In this document: in pieces, positions 10,151 to 19,140 of the stretch
Position numbering within the stretch: position 1 is the stretch's first letter
How the letters are laid out: every line of letters starts with the position of its first letter
NCBI GenBank assembly: GCA_905221605.1
Contig: CAJNDS010000599.1
Span: forward strand, 31,001-95,000
Source of the DNA: Symbiodinium natans
Taxonomy: Eukaryota > Sar > Dinophyceae > Suessiales > Symbiodiniaceae
Reading direction: 5' to 3'
DNA: 64,000 nucleotides
The notes under the pieces: model-generated
The model's input: only the letters and a program-made list of their open reading frames with translations
Told to the model about the DNA's origin: nothing
The model's database searches: none
Translations under genes and position numbers: made by a program

Positions 10151-10625
10151 ATAAACCCCAAACCCCAAACCCCAAACCCCAAACCCCAAACCCCAAACCC
10201 CAAACCCCAAACCCCAAACCCCAAACCCCAAACCCCAAACCCCAAACCCCAAACACCACCCCAAACCCCAACACCCACCCCAACCCCAAACCTAACCCTA
10301 AACTCCTAAACCTAAAGCCTAACCTAGAACCCCAAACCCCAAACCCCAAACCCTAAACCCTAAACCCTAAACCCTAAAGCCTAAACCCTAAACCCTAAAC
10401 CCTAAACCCCAAACCCCAAACCCCAAACCCCAAAACCCCAAACCCTAAACCCGAAACCCGAAACCCGAAACCCTAAACCACCCCAACCCCCAAACCCTAA
10501 ACCCTAAACCCTAAACCCTAAGCCCTAAACCCTAAACCCTAAACCCCAAACCCCAAACCCCAAACCCCAAACCCCAAACCCTAAACCCTAAACCCTAAAC
10601 CCTAAACCCCCCCAAACCCCAAACC
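10151..10625. repeat. CCCCAAA / CCCTAAA composite array
   Basis: About 475 nt alternating between homogeneous CCCCAAA (10151-10255, about 15 units) and CCCTAAA sub-blocks. It produces long artefactual frames of type GFGVWGL on the minus strand and NPKPQTP on the plus strand, which should not be taken as genes. Confidence 0.93.
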
Positions 10626-10638
10626 ACACCTTGCCCAG

Positions 10639-10717
10639 GGCTCGGAGGAATCGGGGCCATCGAAGGGCCCTCCCGAGCTGCAGCCCCCGAGCGCCCGCGG
10701 GCTCAATGAGGAGGGGG
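10639..10717 (+). CDS. Putative internal exon
   Basis: After TTGCCCAG one frame reads GSEESGPSKGPPELQPPSAR, then GLNEEG, ending at a GT next to the following TTTAGGG block. Pro/Ser/Glu-rich; unrecognised. Confidence 0.45.
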
Positions 10718-10726
10718 GTTTTGGGA

Positions 10727-11245
10727 TTTAGGGTTTGGGGTTTAGGGTTTGGGGTTTAGGGTTTGGGGTTTGGGGTTTAGGGTTTAAGGTTTAGGGGCTA
10801 CATAGGTTTAGGGTTTAGGCTTAGGGTGGAGGGTAGAGGGGGTGGAGGGGGCTGAGGGTCGGGGGTCCGGGGTCGAGGGATGGGGCTTCTTCGATCAAAG
10901 GTTGAGGGATTAAGGTTCACTGACCACTCGCCCGGGGGCCGAAAGAGGAGCAGGGTAGGGCGTGCTGCTTCTTTGGGGTTGAGGCTTTCGGGCCCGGGGT
11001 TTGACTGTTAAGGGTTCAGAGGTTTATGGGTCTTCGGGTTTTAGGCTTGGGCTTGATGGCTGAGGGTAGAGGTTTAGGGTTTAGGGTTTAGGGTTTAGGG
11101 TGTAGGGTTTAGGGTTTAGGGTTTAGGGTTTAGGGTTTAGGGCTTAGGGTTTAGGGTTCAGGGTTTAGGGTTTAGGGTTTAGGGTTTAGGGTTTAGGGTT
11201 TAGGGTCTAGGGTTTAGGGTTTAGGGTTTAGGGTCTAGGGTTTAC
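10727..11245. repeat. TTTAGGG arrays and spacer
   Basis: Blocks at 10727-10800 and 11070-11245 (the latter nearly pure). The spacer 10801-11069 is G-rich degenerate repeat sequence with no supported gene. Confidence 0.88.
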
Positions 11246-11428
11246 GGGTTTGGGGGTTCAAGGTGGGGGGTTGTACCTTGTGAATGTACACCATCACGAA
11301 GGCCTGTTTGGAGGCAGAACATGGGGCTGCTCCCAAGTCGGGTGCAAGGTATCAACGAGGCCTTGTGGTCTTGGCAGGGGGCTTGTAGGGGTGATTTCAT
11401 GTGTGAGGTTAGAATGGGGGTTTAGGAA

Positions 11429-11524
11429 CATAGGGGAGCCCCAATATAGACCCCCAAATAGCAGGATCCTCTTTTAAAGACCCCAATTTTTGGTACCCCT
11501 AATATCGTAAACCCCCCAAATAGA
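11429..11524. mobile_element. Family M3 short element, copy
   Basis: One of at least seven related 70-110 nt elements. The consensus I read is ACCCCCAAATAGNAGGAT, then CCCTTATAATAAGNACCCC, then GGTACCCCTAATNTCG, then AAACCCCC. Other copies: 6150, 34850, 36437 (inverted), 40207, 45013, 58655, and a partial copy at 211. Non-coding, probably a non-autonomous mobile element. Confidence 0.7.
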
Positions 11525-11539
11525 GTCCTGCCGTACAAG

Positions 11540-11638
11540 CCCTCCCACTCAGAACGAGCCCTCCGTGCAGCTGGAAGCAGCGTCAGCAAGAGGCGTGCCA
11601 GGGACGAGGGCAGCGCTACATTGCTATCCTTTCTGGGG
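11540..11638 (+). CDS. Putative internal exon
   Basis: Thirty-three codons: PSHSERALRAAGSSVSKRRA, then RDEGSATLLSFLG. It lies just downstream of an M3 element, after CAAG, and ends at GGG|GTTTTTC. Basic and Ser-rich, unrecognised. Confidence 0.45.
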
Positions 11639-12403
11639 GTTTTTCTGACTTTGACATGGGGCGTTATATGGTTAGGGGGCCATCTTTTGAGGTTTCTCTT
11701 GCATGCCGCGCTTCACCTGAATTCTGAGTGTTTTGGGGTATGTATGAGTCTTGTGGACGTATGCCAGAACGGCAGGCTCAGCACGATCCCTGTGCTATTG
11801 TCAGCACCATGTATCTTGTCTTCTTCTGCTTTCATAGATGATGGTTCTCTAAATCCTGGTCCCCAAATCGCAAACCCTTCCAAATCTGAGACATGAGGGG
11901 GGGGGGGCAGGCCACAAGCGACTCCTGATAAAACGCTCGGTTCGGGTTTATGTTCGGGTTTTTGGTTTGTGTTTTTGGGGTGGGGGGGGGGGGAGGCACG
12001 ATCCCTTTCGTTGAAACTTGATTTTTTCAGGCGCCGAATCCCTATGCTGTGTGCCACAAAGTGGCTTCTGATGAGGCCCTATAGCTAATGACCACATCTT
12101 ACGAAGGCCGGCAAGCCAAAACATTACTTGAGGGTTAGTTAACCGAGTGAGTGCGCGAAAACTCGAGTCTTGGTGACATGCGACTTGCATCCCTCATACA
12201 CCAACGTGCAAAATAACCAGAGTCATAGATTTATTCGTCCATTCGTTCATCACTCACGGGTTTACCAGATTCTTCTTGTGGGCTTGTTATAGCACCTTCC
12301 AAGGCAACTTGGGCTTGGGATCTCAAGCGGATGCCCAGACCTTATCACCCTGCTAAACCACCCTTAAATCCTAAACCCTAAACCAAATCTTTTTTGCGGA
12401 GAG
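11639..12403. other. Unique sequence, no firm gene
   Basis: Contains G-tracts at 11896-11908 and 11979-11994 and a few open frames on both strands, none with splice or family support. From 12180 to 12360 it is ordinary unique sequence. I see nothing recognisable. Confidence 0.4.
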
Positions 12404-12474
12404 TTCGGGCTTGGGCGTTTGTGGCTGAGGTTGGCACAAGCAGCCACCACCATGTGGCTAACAGTGCAGGAAGA
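12404..12474 (+). CDS. Possible short exon
   Basis: After GGAGAG the frame reads RAWAFVAEVGTSSHHHVANS, then AGR, and abuts a CCCTAAA block. Short and unrecognised. Confidence 0.3.
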
Positions 12475-12738
12475 CCCTAAACCCTAAACCCCAAGTTCTA
12501 AACCCTAAACCCTAAGCCCTAAGCCCTCAACCTTCAACCCTAAGTGAACCTCAAAAGGGGTTTTGGGGCTTCTATAGGGTCCTAGGGTTTAGGGTTTAGG
12601 GTCCTTGAGAGTGAGGGCCCATGGGAAGTACGTAACCCGGAAGCCCGTAGTGTTCGGGAGGGTGCCTAAGCCTAAACTCCAAAGAGGGTTTCGGGTTTGG
12701 GGTTTAGGGTTTAGGGTGTAGGGTTTACTAGGGTTTAG

Positions 12739-12853
12739 GGTTTCGGGCCTGAAAGCCGCCATCCGCGCCAAGCCGGAGGCAGCAAAGAGACACCAGGAGG
12801 TGGAAGCAAAGAGACACCGCCCACCGGACAGCCGCTTTGCGACAGAAGATTGA
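12739..12853 (+). CDS. Putative terminal exon, basic
   Basis: Starts after TTTAG of a telomere-type block (array-supplied acceptor) and reads GLKAAIRAKPEAAKRHQEVE, then AKRHRPPDSRFATED, ending at TGA 12851-12853. Arg/Lys/Glu-rich, likely helical C-terminus; unrecognised. Confidence 0.5.
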
Positions 12854-12894
12854 GGTTGAAAGGCCTAGGGTATAGGGGTCTAGGGGTGTAGGGG

Positions 12895-12960
12895 ATTTAG
12901 GGTTTAGGGATCCTAAACCCTAAACCCTAAACCCTAAACCCTAAACCCTCAACCCTCAAC
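12895..12960. repeat. CCCTAAA array
   Basis: Short block between two stop-containing exon candidates. Confidence 0.85.
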
Positions 12961-13001
12961 CTTAAACCCCAAACTCTGTCTAAACCCTAAACCCTAAACA
13001 G

Positions 13002-13082
13002 GGCCGTGGTGGCAAGGGTTGTGCGCTGGGTCGGGTGGGAATGCAGCTTGCCCAGATATACCCTCGTTTCCTCGGGTTCTGA
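13002..13082 (+). CDS. Putative terminal exon
   Basis: After AACAG the frame reads GRGGKGCALGRVGMQLAQIY, then PRFLGF, and stops at TGA 13080-13082. The previous candidate also ends in a stop, so the two would belong to different genes, or one stop is not used. Confidence 0.4.
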   Translation, partial: GRGGKGCALGRVGMQLAQIYPRFLGF

Positions 13083-13126
13083 TCCTGCTACAAAGCTCCT
13101 TGGGCAACAAAAGTCGCCCCTCTCTC

Positions 13127-13520
13127 CGGTTTAGGGTTTAGGATGTAGGGATTAGGGTTTAGGATTTAGGGTTTAGGGTTTAGGATTTAGGGTTTAGGAT
13201 GCAGGGTTTAGGGTTTAGGATTTAGGGTTTAAGGTTTAGGGCTACTGAGCTGGAAGCTTGATTTGCTGGCCGCCCACTCTGAAGTTAGTATTCTTAGACA
13301 CTACCCTGAGCCCTGAGCACTCAACCCCAAACCGGCCGTGAGTGGGGTGTAGGGTTTAGGGTTTAGGGTTCAGGGTTTAGGGTTTAGGGTTTAGGGTTTA
13401 GGGTTTAGGGTTTAGGGTTTAGGGTTTAGGGTTTAGGGTTTAGGGTTTAGGGTTTAGGGTTTGTCAGGGTTTAGGGTTTTTCAGGGTTCAGGGTTTTTCA
13501 GGGTTCAGGGTTCAGGGTTC
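13127..13520. repeat. TTTAGGG arrays with TTTAGGA and GGGTTCA variants
   Basis: Blocks at 13127-13240 (many TTTAGGA units) and 13345-13520 (pure TTTAGGG, then a GGGTTTTTCA variant). The spacer 13241-13344 has no firm feature. Confidence 0.9.
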
Positions 13521-13714
13521 AGCTCCCATAACATTCCGAAAACAAAAAGTATTCCCAATAATCTCAGTTTCAAAGGCCTATGCTTATGCTTGAAAGCACC
13601 TCATTTTGCTGACCTCATTTTCTTGCCATTGCATCTCTTGCGCGCTACGTTCGCCTTGATATGAACGGACACAAAAAAAAGCCCTAATTTTGCTAGCTTC
13701 ATTGCCTGGAACTT

Positions 13715-13935
13715 GGTTGATCCAGACCTTGAGGCCCTGAAACACTAAACCCTAAACCCTAAACCCGGAACCCTAAACCCTAGACCTTGAGGCCCTGAAA
13801 CCCCAAACTCCAGGCCTTGACCCAGGCTTCAGGGCCTGAAACCCTAAGGCCCAGGCTTTGAGGTCCTGAAGCCCTCAACCCCACAGCTTGAGGCCCTGAA
13901 ACCCTAAACTCAAGGCCCTGAGGCTGAAACCCTAC
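13715..13935. repeat. Minisatellite CCTTGAGGCCCTGAAACCC
   Basis: About seven degenerate copies of a 19-40 nt unit in which the telomere-type CCCTAAA is fused to CTTGAGGCCCTGAAA. A hybrid repeat that appears to have grown from an array edge. Related sequence occurs at 14365-14430. Confidence 0.7.
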
Positions 13936-14107
13936 ACCCCCGGCCCTGAGGAAGTCTGAGGAGGCTTGGGAGTTGTAGCTGGACCCAGATGGCCTCCCAT
14001 ACTTGGGGTTAGGGGTTTAAGGCTGATAGCCGACAGATAGAACCCTAAACCCTAACAAGCACAGCCCGAACCCCAGAGCCTCTCCATCATATGATAAATT
14101 TAAACCT

Positions 14108-14362
14108 AAATGACTTCGTGGCTCATGGCCAATATTTCGTGGCTCATGGCCATTTTGTCGTGGCTCATGGCCAAAATTTCGTGGCTCATGGCCAATCGAC
14201 ATTTTTTCGTGGTTCATGGCCAGTTTTTCGTGGTTCATGGCAGATTTGTCGTGTTTCATGGCCAATTTGTCGTGGTTCATGGCAATTTTGTCGTGGTTCA
14301 TGGCCAACTTTTCGTGGTTCATGGCCATTTGTTCGCGGTTCATGGCCACTGTTTCGTGGTTC
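14108..14362. repeat. 21-nt minisatellite
   Basis: About 12 tandem copies of a 21-nt unit containing TTCGTGGTTCATGGCCA. Because 21 is a multiple of three, both strands have long open frames (minus strand repeating AMNHEKL; plus strand repeating RGSWPVF). It ends by grading into TTTAGGG at 14365. Confidence 0.85.
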
Positions 14363-14431
14363 AGGGTTTAGGGTTCCAGGGCCTCAAGGCCATTCGTTTA
14401 GGGTTTCAGGGCCTCAAGGCCCGTCCCCCGA

Positions 14432-14570
14432 GGCCCTAAACCCTCAACCCTAAACCCTAAACCCTAAACCTTAAACCCTAAACCCTAAACCCTAAACCCT
14501 AAACCCTAAACCCTAAACCCTAAACCCTAAACCCTAAACCCCAAACCCTAAACCCTAAACCCTAAAGCCT
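14432..14570. repeat. CCCTAAA array
   Basis: Nearly pure heptamer block of about 18 units. Confidence 0.92.
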
Positions 14571-14593
14571 ACACCGAACTCCATCGTTTGAAG

Positions 14594-14671
14594 GTCTGCC
14601 TTCTTCAAGCGATTTCGCAAGAAGCTTAAGATGGACCCGAGCAATGCAACGAAGGCGCTTGAGCGTTCGGG
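14594..14671 (+). CDS. Putative internal exon, basic
   Basis: After TGAAG the frame reads SAFFKRFRKKLKMDPSNATK, then ALERSG, ending at GT of GTTTAGGGG (array-supplied donor). Lys/Arg-rich; unrecognised. Confidence 0.5.
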
Positions 14672-14729
14672 GTTTAGGGGGGGTTTGGGGTTTAGGGTTT
14701 AGGGTTTAGGGTTAGGGGGTTTGGGGTGT

Positions 14730-14935
14730 AGGATTACGCTTTAGGCCTTCTTGTTCTTCTTGTCCTTCTTGTTGTTGTTGTTCTTCTTCTTCTGCTTCTT
14801 GAGTTGCTCGAGGGGTTCAGTTCTTTTAGGGGACCGGTGTGTTTTCGAGTGCCGGAACTTAGGGATCCGGGTTCCAGGGTTCTTGGACGTCTCTGTGGGG
14901 TTGAGGACTTCGCCCAGCCCATCCCTATAAGAATC
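14730..14935. other. Unique island with AAG/AAC-rich minus strand
   Basis: Contains a CTT/GTT triplet run (14748-14805), which would encode Lys/Asn on the minus strand or Phe/Leu on the plus strand. No splice support either way. Confidence 0.35.
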
Positions 14936-14952
14936 AGGGTTGAGGATGGCTC

Positions 14953-15112
14953 ACCCTAAACCCTAAACCCTAAACCCTAAACCCTAAACCCTAAACCCTA
15001 AACCCTAAACCCTAAACCCTAAACCCTCCACCCTAAACCCTAAACCCTAAGCCCTAAGCCCTAAACCCCAAACCTCAAACCCCAAACCCTAAACCCTAAA
15101 CCCTAAACCCTA
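14953..15112. repeat. CCCTAAA array
   Basis: Nearly pure, with CCCTAAG and CCTCAAA variants towards the right end. Confidence 0.92.
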
Positions 15113-15121
15113 ACGGTTCAG

Positions 15122-15176
15122 GAGTTTAGTGTGCTTTTTATGGCCCTGAGCTGCAAATCCGAATTCAGCTCTAAAG
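15122..15176 (+). CDS. Putative short internal exon
   Basis: After TTCAG: EFSVLFMALSCKSEFSSK, then a GT donor (GTTTGGGG). Clean splice dinucleotides at both ends; unrecognised. Confidence 0.45.
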
Positions 15177-15562
15177 GTTTGGGGTTTTAGGGTGGAAAGG
15201 GTCTTTGGTTTAAGGGTTTAGGGTTTAAGGTTCAAGGGTTTAGGGGTTCCGGGTGGAGGGGATCTAGGGTGTAAGAGTTTTGGGTTTATGTAAGGCTTGC
15301 GGGGAGAGGGTTTAGATCCACTCTTGCGCTCCCCCACTCTGCCTCCACACAGAACAGCTCTCAAACCAGAACCTTGAAAAGCCTGCCAAGAAGGTTTGAC
15401 CCCAAACCCCAAACCCTAAACCCTAAAACCCTAAACCCTCCATCCTGACCCTAAAGCCCTTAGCCCGACATCCTTGCAAAATCCTGAACCCTAGAACCCT
15501 TGAACCCTATATCCGAAACCCTCAAACCCTTAAATCTAAGCCCAAACCCAAGAACCTCGCAG

Positions 15563-15631
15563 GCGTTCATGGGCACCAACAGCCGTCAAACTCGGGGCAT
15601 GCGACTCGACGGAACCCCCCGTGGGTCTCGG
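15563..15631 (+). CDS. Putative short internal exon
   Basis: After CTCGCAG: AFMGTNSRQTRGMRLDGTPR, then GSR, then a GT donor (GTTTGTGG) leading into a TTTGGGG block. Good splice signals; unrecognised. Confidence 0.5.
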
Positions 15632-15859
15632 GTTTGTGGTTTGGGGTTTAGGGTTTAGGTTGCAAACACCACGCACATCCCCGCACATCCTTCCCGATGT
15701 ACATCCCAAAATGCTTGCAAGCAAGGCCGACTGTGATTTCAGGGTTTTCGCGCTTTTAATATGACTAGGAACAGGCTTTGCTAAACATGTGTTAGCATTC
15801 AAGGCACATCGCCAGGAATGTAACTTAAATTCGAGCTACCAAGCACTGAACCTCCGAAA

Positions 15860-16147
15860 CCCTAAACCCTAAACCCCAAACCCTAAACCCCAAACCCCCA
15901 ACCCTAAACCCTAAGCCCTAAACCCTAAACCCCAAACCCCAAACCCCAAACCCCAAACCCCAAACCCTCCCTCCATCTCTCTCCCAAGACCAACATCATG
16001 GGAGAGGAGTAGTTTAGGGTACAAGGGTCTATCTACCCCTAGGCTGCGCAATAAGCGCTCTAAGGCCCAAGCACAAAACATATCTGTGCACACCCCTAAA
16101 CTCCTAAGCCCTAAACCCTAACCCCTAAACCCTAAACCCTAAACCCT
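15860..16147. repeat. CCCTAAA / CCCCAAA blocks
   Basis: Blocks at about 15860-15966 and 16098-16147, separated by unique sequence without a supported gene. Confidence 0.85.
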
Positions 16148-16290
16148 TAAGAAGACTATGGGCGCCCTTTTTGGAGCCACTTGCAGTGGACCTATTTTCT
16201 ATTTAAAGGCCAATTGGGGAGCTGCCCAGGAATGCTGGTTTTAAGATCCTAAGCCCTTAACATTGAACCCTGAACTCTAAACCCTAAAAG

Positions 16291-16374
16291 ATACTGCGTG
16301 TACAGCCACACAGAAGTCGAAACGGCCTTTGCTGGGCGTTTCTGACAAGCCTTGAATTTGCACCATGCCTTGAA
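16291..16374 (+). CDS. Putative exon
   Basis: After TAAAAG: ILRVQPHRSRNGLCWAFLTS, then LEFAPCLE, running into a CCCTAAT/CCCTAAA block. Unrecognised. Confidence 0.35.
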
Positions 16375-16379
16375 AACCC

Positions 16380-16506
16380 TAATCCCTAAACCCTAAGCCC
16401 TAAACTCTGAACACTAAACCCTGACCCCTGAACTCGAAACCCTGAACCCTAAACCCTAATCCCTGAACCCTGAACCCTAAACCCTAAACCCTAAACCGTA
16501 AACCCC
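16380..16506. repeat. Degenerate CCCTAAA/CCCTGAA array
   Basis: Mixed variant units. The following island (16507-16586) has a Ser/Asp-rich frame ending in a stop (DEPLIDDSS) but is too short to call. Confidence 0.8.
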
Positions 16507-16586
16507 AGAAGCAGCTTCAGCGCTTCCGGGCCTACGGCCCTGCACGCGAGATTCGACGAGCCGCTGATTGACGACTCGTCTTAGAG

Positions 16587-16775
16587 TTTAGGGATTACTA
16601 ATAGTATTCCCTTATGGTCCCTCTACAACTGTAGCTATAATAACCCCCCCCCCCCCAAAAAAAAAAAAAAAAAAAAAGAATCCCTGTGCTACTTATTCGA
16701 GTTTAGGGATTACTAATGGTATTCCCTTATGGTCCCTCTACAAGTATAGCTATAATAACCCCACAAATCCCTGTT
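16587..16775. mobile_element. Two direct copies of a short element, family M4
   Basis: Two copies (about 16587-16660 and 16701-16775) beginning GAGTTTAGGGATTACTAAT and containing CCCTTATGGTCCCTCTACAA and TAGCTATAATAACCCC. Between them lie a C-tract and an A-tract. A weaker copy is at about 20733-20780. Non-coding. Confidence 0.65.
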
Positions 16776-16963
16776 CCAATTATTAAGGCCCCTTTATATA
16801 ACGTAGGCGTGGCTCCTGACAACTCCTTGTGGCAGCGAGGAAGGTGCGGATTCAATGCGCGCTGGAGGGTTTGGGGTTTAGGGTTTAGGGTTTAGGGTTT
16901 AGGGTTTTAGGGTTTCGGAGTTCATGAGCTGTTGCATCTGAGATCATCGGAGTAGCTCTGAAG

Positions 16964-17241
16964 GCCCCATCACCTACGTGTCCCTCCACCACAGCACCTC
17001 GGACAAAGTGTCGGCTGGCCCGCGTATGGTTGTGCAGTTGACGGACCGCACTGCATCGCTCTTTGTGAAAGTATTCCAGGTCGGCGACGCAAACCTTCGC
17101 TTGCTTGAGGAGGCTAAGGCAGTGGTGTTACATTGTACACAAGAACGTACGCATCCACGAACGACCGAACCCTTGAACCTTCTAGTCGGTGATCACGACA
17201 AGGTCATGTACACGGGCCCAGTTCGACGTTTTGTTCGATGA
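16964..17241 (+). CDS. Terminal exon of an unknown gene
   Basis: After CTGAAG the frame reads PITYVSLHHSTSDKVSAGPR, MVVQLTDRTASLFVKVFQVG, DANLRLLEEAKAVVLHCTQE, and continues through DHDKVMYTGPVRRFVR to TGA 17239-17241 (a second TGA follows). At 91 codons it is one of the longer uninterrupted exon candidates and has convincing protein composition. No family recognised. Confidence 0.55.
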
Positions 17242-17367
17242 TGGTGGCAATGGGGGGTCGGCCCGCTTTTTTGTTTAGGGTTTAGGATTTAGGATTTAGG
17301 GTGCCGGATTGCTACAGACCAGTGCAGGTTAATGATGGCAAACCCTCCCTCCACCTTCAACCCAAGA

Positions 17368-17580
17368 CCTAAACCCCTAAACCCCTAAACCCCTAAACCC
17401 CTAAACCCCTAAACCCCTAAACCCCTAAACCCCTAAACCCCTAAACCCCTAAACCCCTAAACCCCTGAACCCCTGAACCCCTGAACCCCTGAACCCCTGA
17501 ACCCCTAAACCCCTAAACCCCTAAACCCCTAAACCCCTAAACCCCTAAACCCTAAACCCTAAACCTGAAGCCCTAAACCC
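17368..17580. repeat. CCCCTAAA 8-mer array
   Basis: Homogeneous 8-nt CCCCTAAA with an internal CCCCTGAA run (about 17464-17505). It shows single-base variants spreading by local duplication. Confidence 0.93.
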
Positions 17581-17665
17581 TTCATAAACACTGCTCAGTC
17601 GAAGCCTGACTGCGGTGAACCTAGAGCGCGAGATGCCACGTTCCTTGGGCCACATTGCAAGAGTT

Positions 17666-17850
17666 TGGGGTTTAGGGTTTAGGGTTTAGGGTCTAGGGTT
17701 TAGGGCGTAGGGTTTAGGGTTTAGGGCTTAGGGCTTAGGGCTTAGGGTTTAGGGCTTAGGGTTTAGGGTGTAGGGTTTAGGGTTTAGGGTTAGGGTTTAG
17801 GGCTTAGGGTTTGGGGCTTAGGGTTCAGGGTTCAGGGTTCAGGGTTTAGG
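17666..17850. repeat. TTTAGGG array with CTTAGGG variants
   Basis: Opposite orientation to the block at 17368. The island between (17581-17665) has a possible exon with an open frame up to GAG|TTTGGGG but no clear support. Confidence 0.88.
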
Positions 17851-17862
17851 TTGCACAACAGG

Positions 17863-17956
17863 CTTGGTAGCCCAGTGGTAATTGCCCTTTGGTACCCTTT
17901 TTGTTGTGTTCAAGGTTAGGGTGCCCTTGTGATAGTATGCTTTCTGGGCTACCAAG
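17863..17956. mobile_element. Inverted-repeat element M5, copy of the hydrolase introner
   Basis: A 94-nt element with perfect 13-nt terminal inverted repeats, CTTGGTAGCCCAG and CTGGGCTACCAAG. It shares inner sequence (CCCTTTTTG, GTGTTCAAGG, GGTGCCCTTGT) with the element at 40811-40923, which forms an intron of the hydrolase gene. The flanks (CAGG / CAGC) only partly match, so a target duplication is uncertain here. No coding. Confidence 0.8.
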
Positions 17957-18213
17957 CAGCAGGGAGAAAAAAAAACAAGAAAAAACACTGCGGAGCCTCG
18001 AACCACGCAAGACCTGTGAGCTCTAAGCCTATGAACTCTTTGCAAGCCCTCGAATTCCTACAAGACCTGCAAACCCTATACAACCCTAAACCCTAAACCC
18101 TAAACCCGAAACCCCAAAAACACACTGCAGAGCCCCGGCAAAGCCTACGCGTCCTCGAAGCCCTGCAAACCCTATCAACCCTGTAAACCTGGAAAGCACT
18201 GTTAAGCCTGCAA

Positions 18214-18390
18214 ATTCTAAGCACAAACCCTAAGCCCTAAACCCTAAACCCTAAGCCCTAAGCCCTAAGCCCTAAGCCCTAAGCCCTAAGCCCTAAGCCC
18301 TTAGCCCGAAGCCCTAAACCCTAAACCCTAAACCCTAAACCCTAAACCCTAAACCCTAAGTCTAAGCCCTAAATCCTAAACCCTAAACCG
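18214..18390. repeat. CCCTAAG / CCCTAAA array
   Basis: CCCTAAG run (18250-18305) inside CCCTAAA. The following island (18391-18478) has an open frame (CRRGAGWRAGMAQLVNSPLF) that might be an upstream channel exon, but I cannot join it. Confidence 0.85.
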
Positions 18391-18478
18391 CAACCCACAA
18401 GTTCTGCCGTCGAGGTGCTGGCTGGCGTGCTGGAATGGCTCAACTCGTCAACTCCCCTCTCTTTGAGGCCCAGATTTA

Positions 18479-18959
18479 GGGCCCAACCCCTAAACGAAAA
18501 CTTCGAGTAGGCCAAGATTTCCCCTGTTTTTGAGGTTTAGGGTCCCTTATAAGCCCCTTTAAAGCCAAAAGGGCACCCTTTTCATTCCTGGGTTTCCCCT
18601 GGGTCTAATACTGCGGTGTCCCAGCTAAGCCTAGTTAATTACTCTTCGTCTCCCAACAGCTAGCAAGAAAGTGGGTAGTAGTTATGGATTGTTGGGGCGG
18701 GGTGGGAGGGGGGGTAACACTTATCAAAGTTCTCAAGAAAGGAAGTCGGGAAATTGGCACCTTTTGATCCCTTTTGGTGATATGTAGGCTAGAGGTTGAG
18801 TCTATAGATTGTCCCATGTCTCACTTTGTTGACCCCAGGCCTTGAACCCTACGCCCAACAACGAGTAGGGTTAGACCTCAAACGCGGCTAGGGGAGACCG
18901 AAACCTAAATTGCTGGGTTTAGACTTGACCCACATAACCCTAAACCCAAAACCCAAGAC
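18479..18959. other. Unique sequence, nothing recognised
   Basis: Ordinary low-coding sequence with a short G-rich run near 18697. No supported exon, RNA gene or element. Confidence 0.4.
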
Positions 18960-19050
18960 CTTAAACCCTAAACCCTAAACCCTAAACCCTAAACCCTAGA
19001 CCCTTAACCCTAAACCCTAAATCCTAAACCCTAAACCCTAAACCCTAAAC
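18960..19050. repeat. CCCTAAA array
   Basis: Block directly upstream of the first recognised exon of the channel gene. Confidence 0.9.
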
Positions 19051-19062
19051 GCTGCTCTCAAG

Positions 19063-19140
19063 TTGCAGAGCCCAGCCGCTGAATCGGAGGTGGTTTTCGC
19101 CGTCGCAATTTTGTTCAACACCGTGATCATGGCTGTGCAG
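19063..19140 (+). CDS. Channel exon: S1
   Basis: Reads LQSPAAESEVVFAVAILFNT, then VIMAVQ, a typical S1 helix. Acceptor CAAG; donor CAG|GTGCGA; phase 0. Confidence 0.75.

Noticed and set aside
9992-10349. Long open frames with GFGVWGLGFGVWGL / NPKPQTPNPKPQ repeats (also at 20226-20938, 16000, 59453).
   Set aside because: They are translations of CCCCAAA/CCCTAAA arrays, which stay open in several frames; no independent coding evidence.
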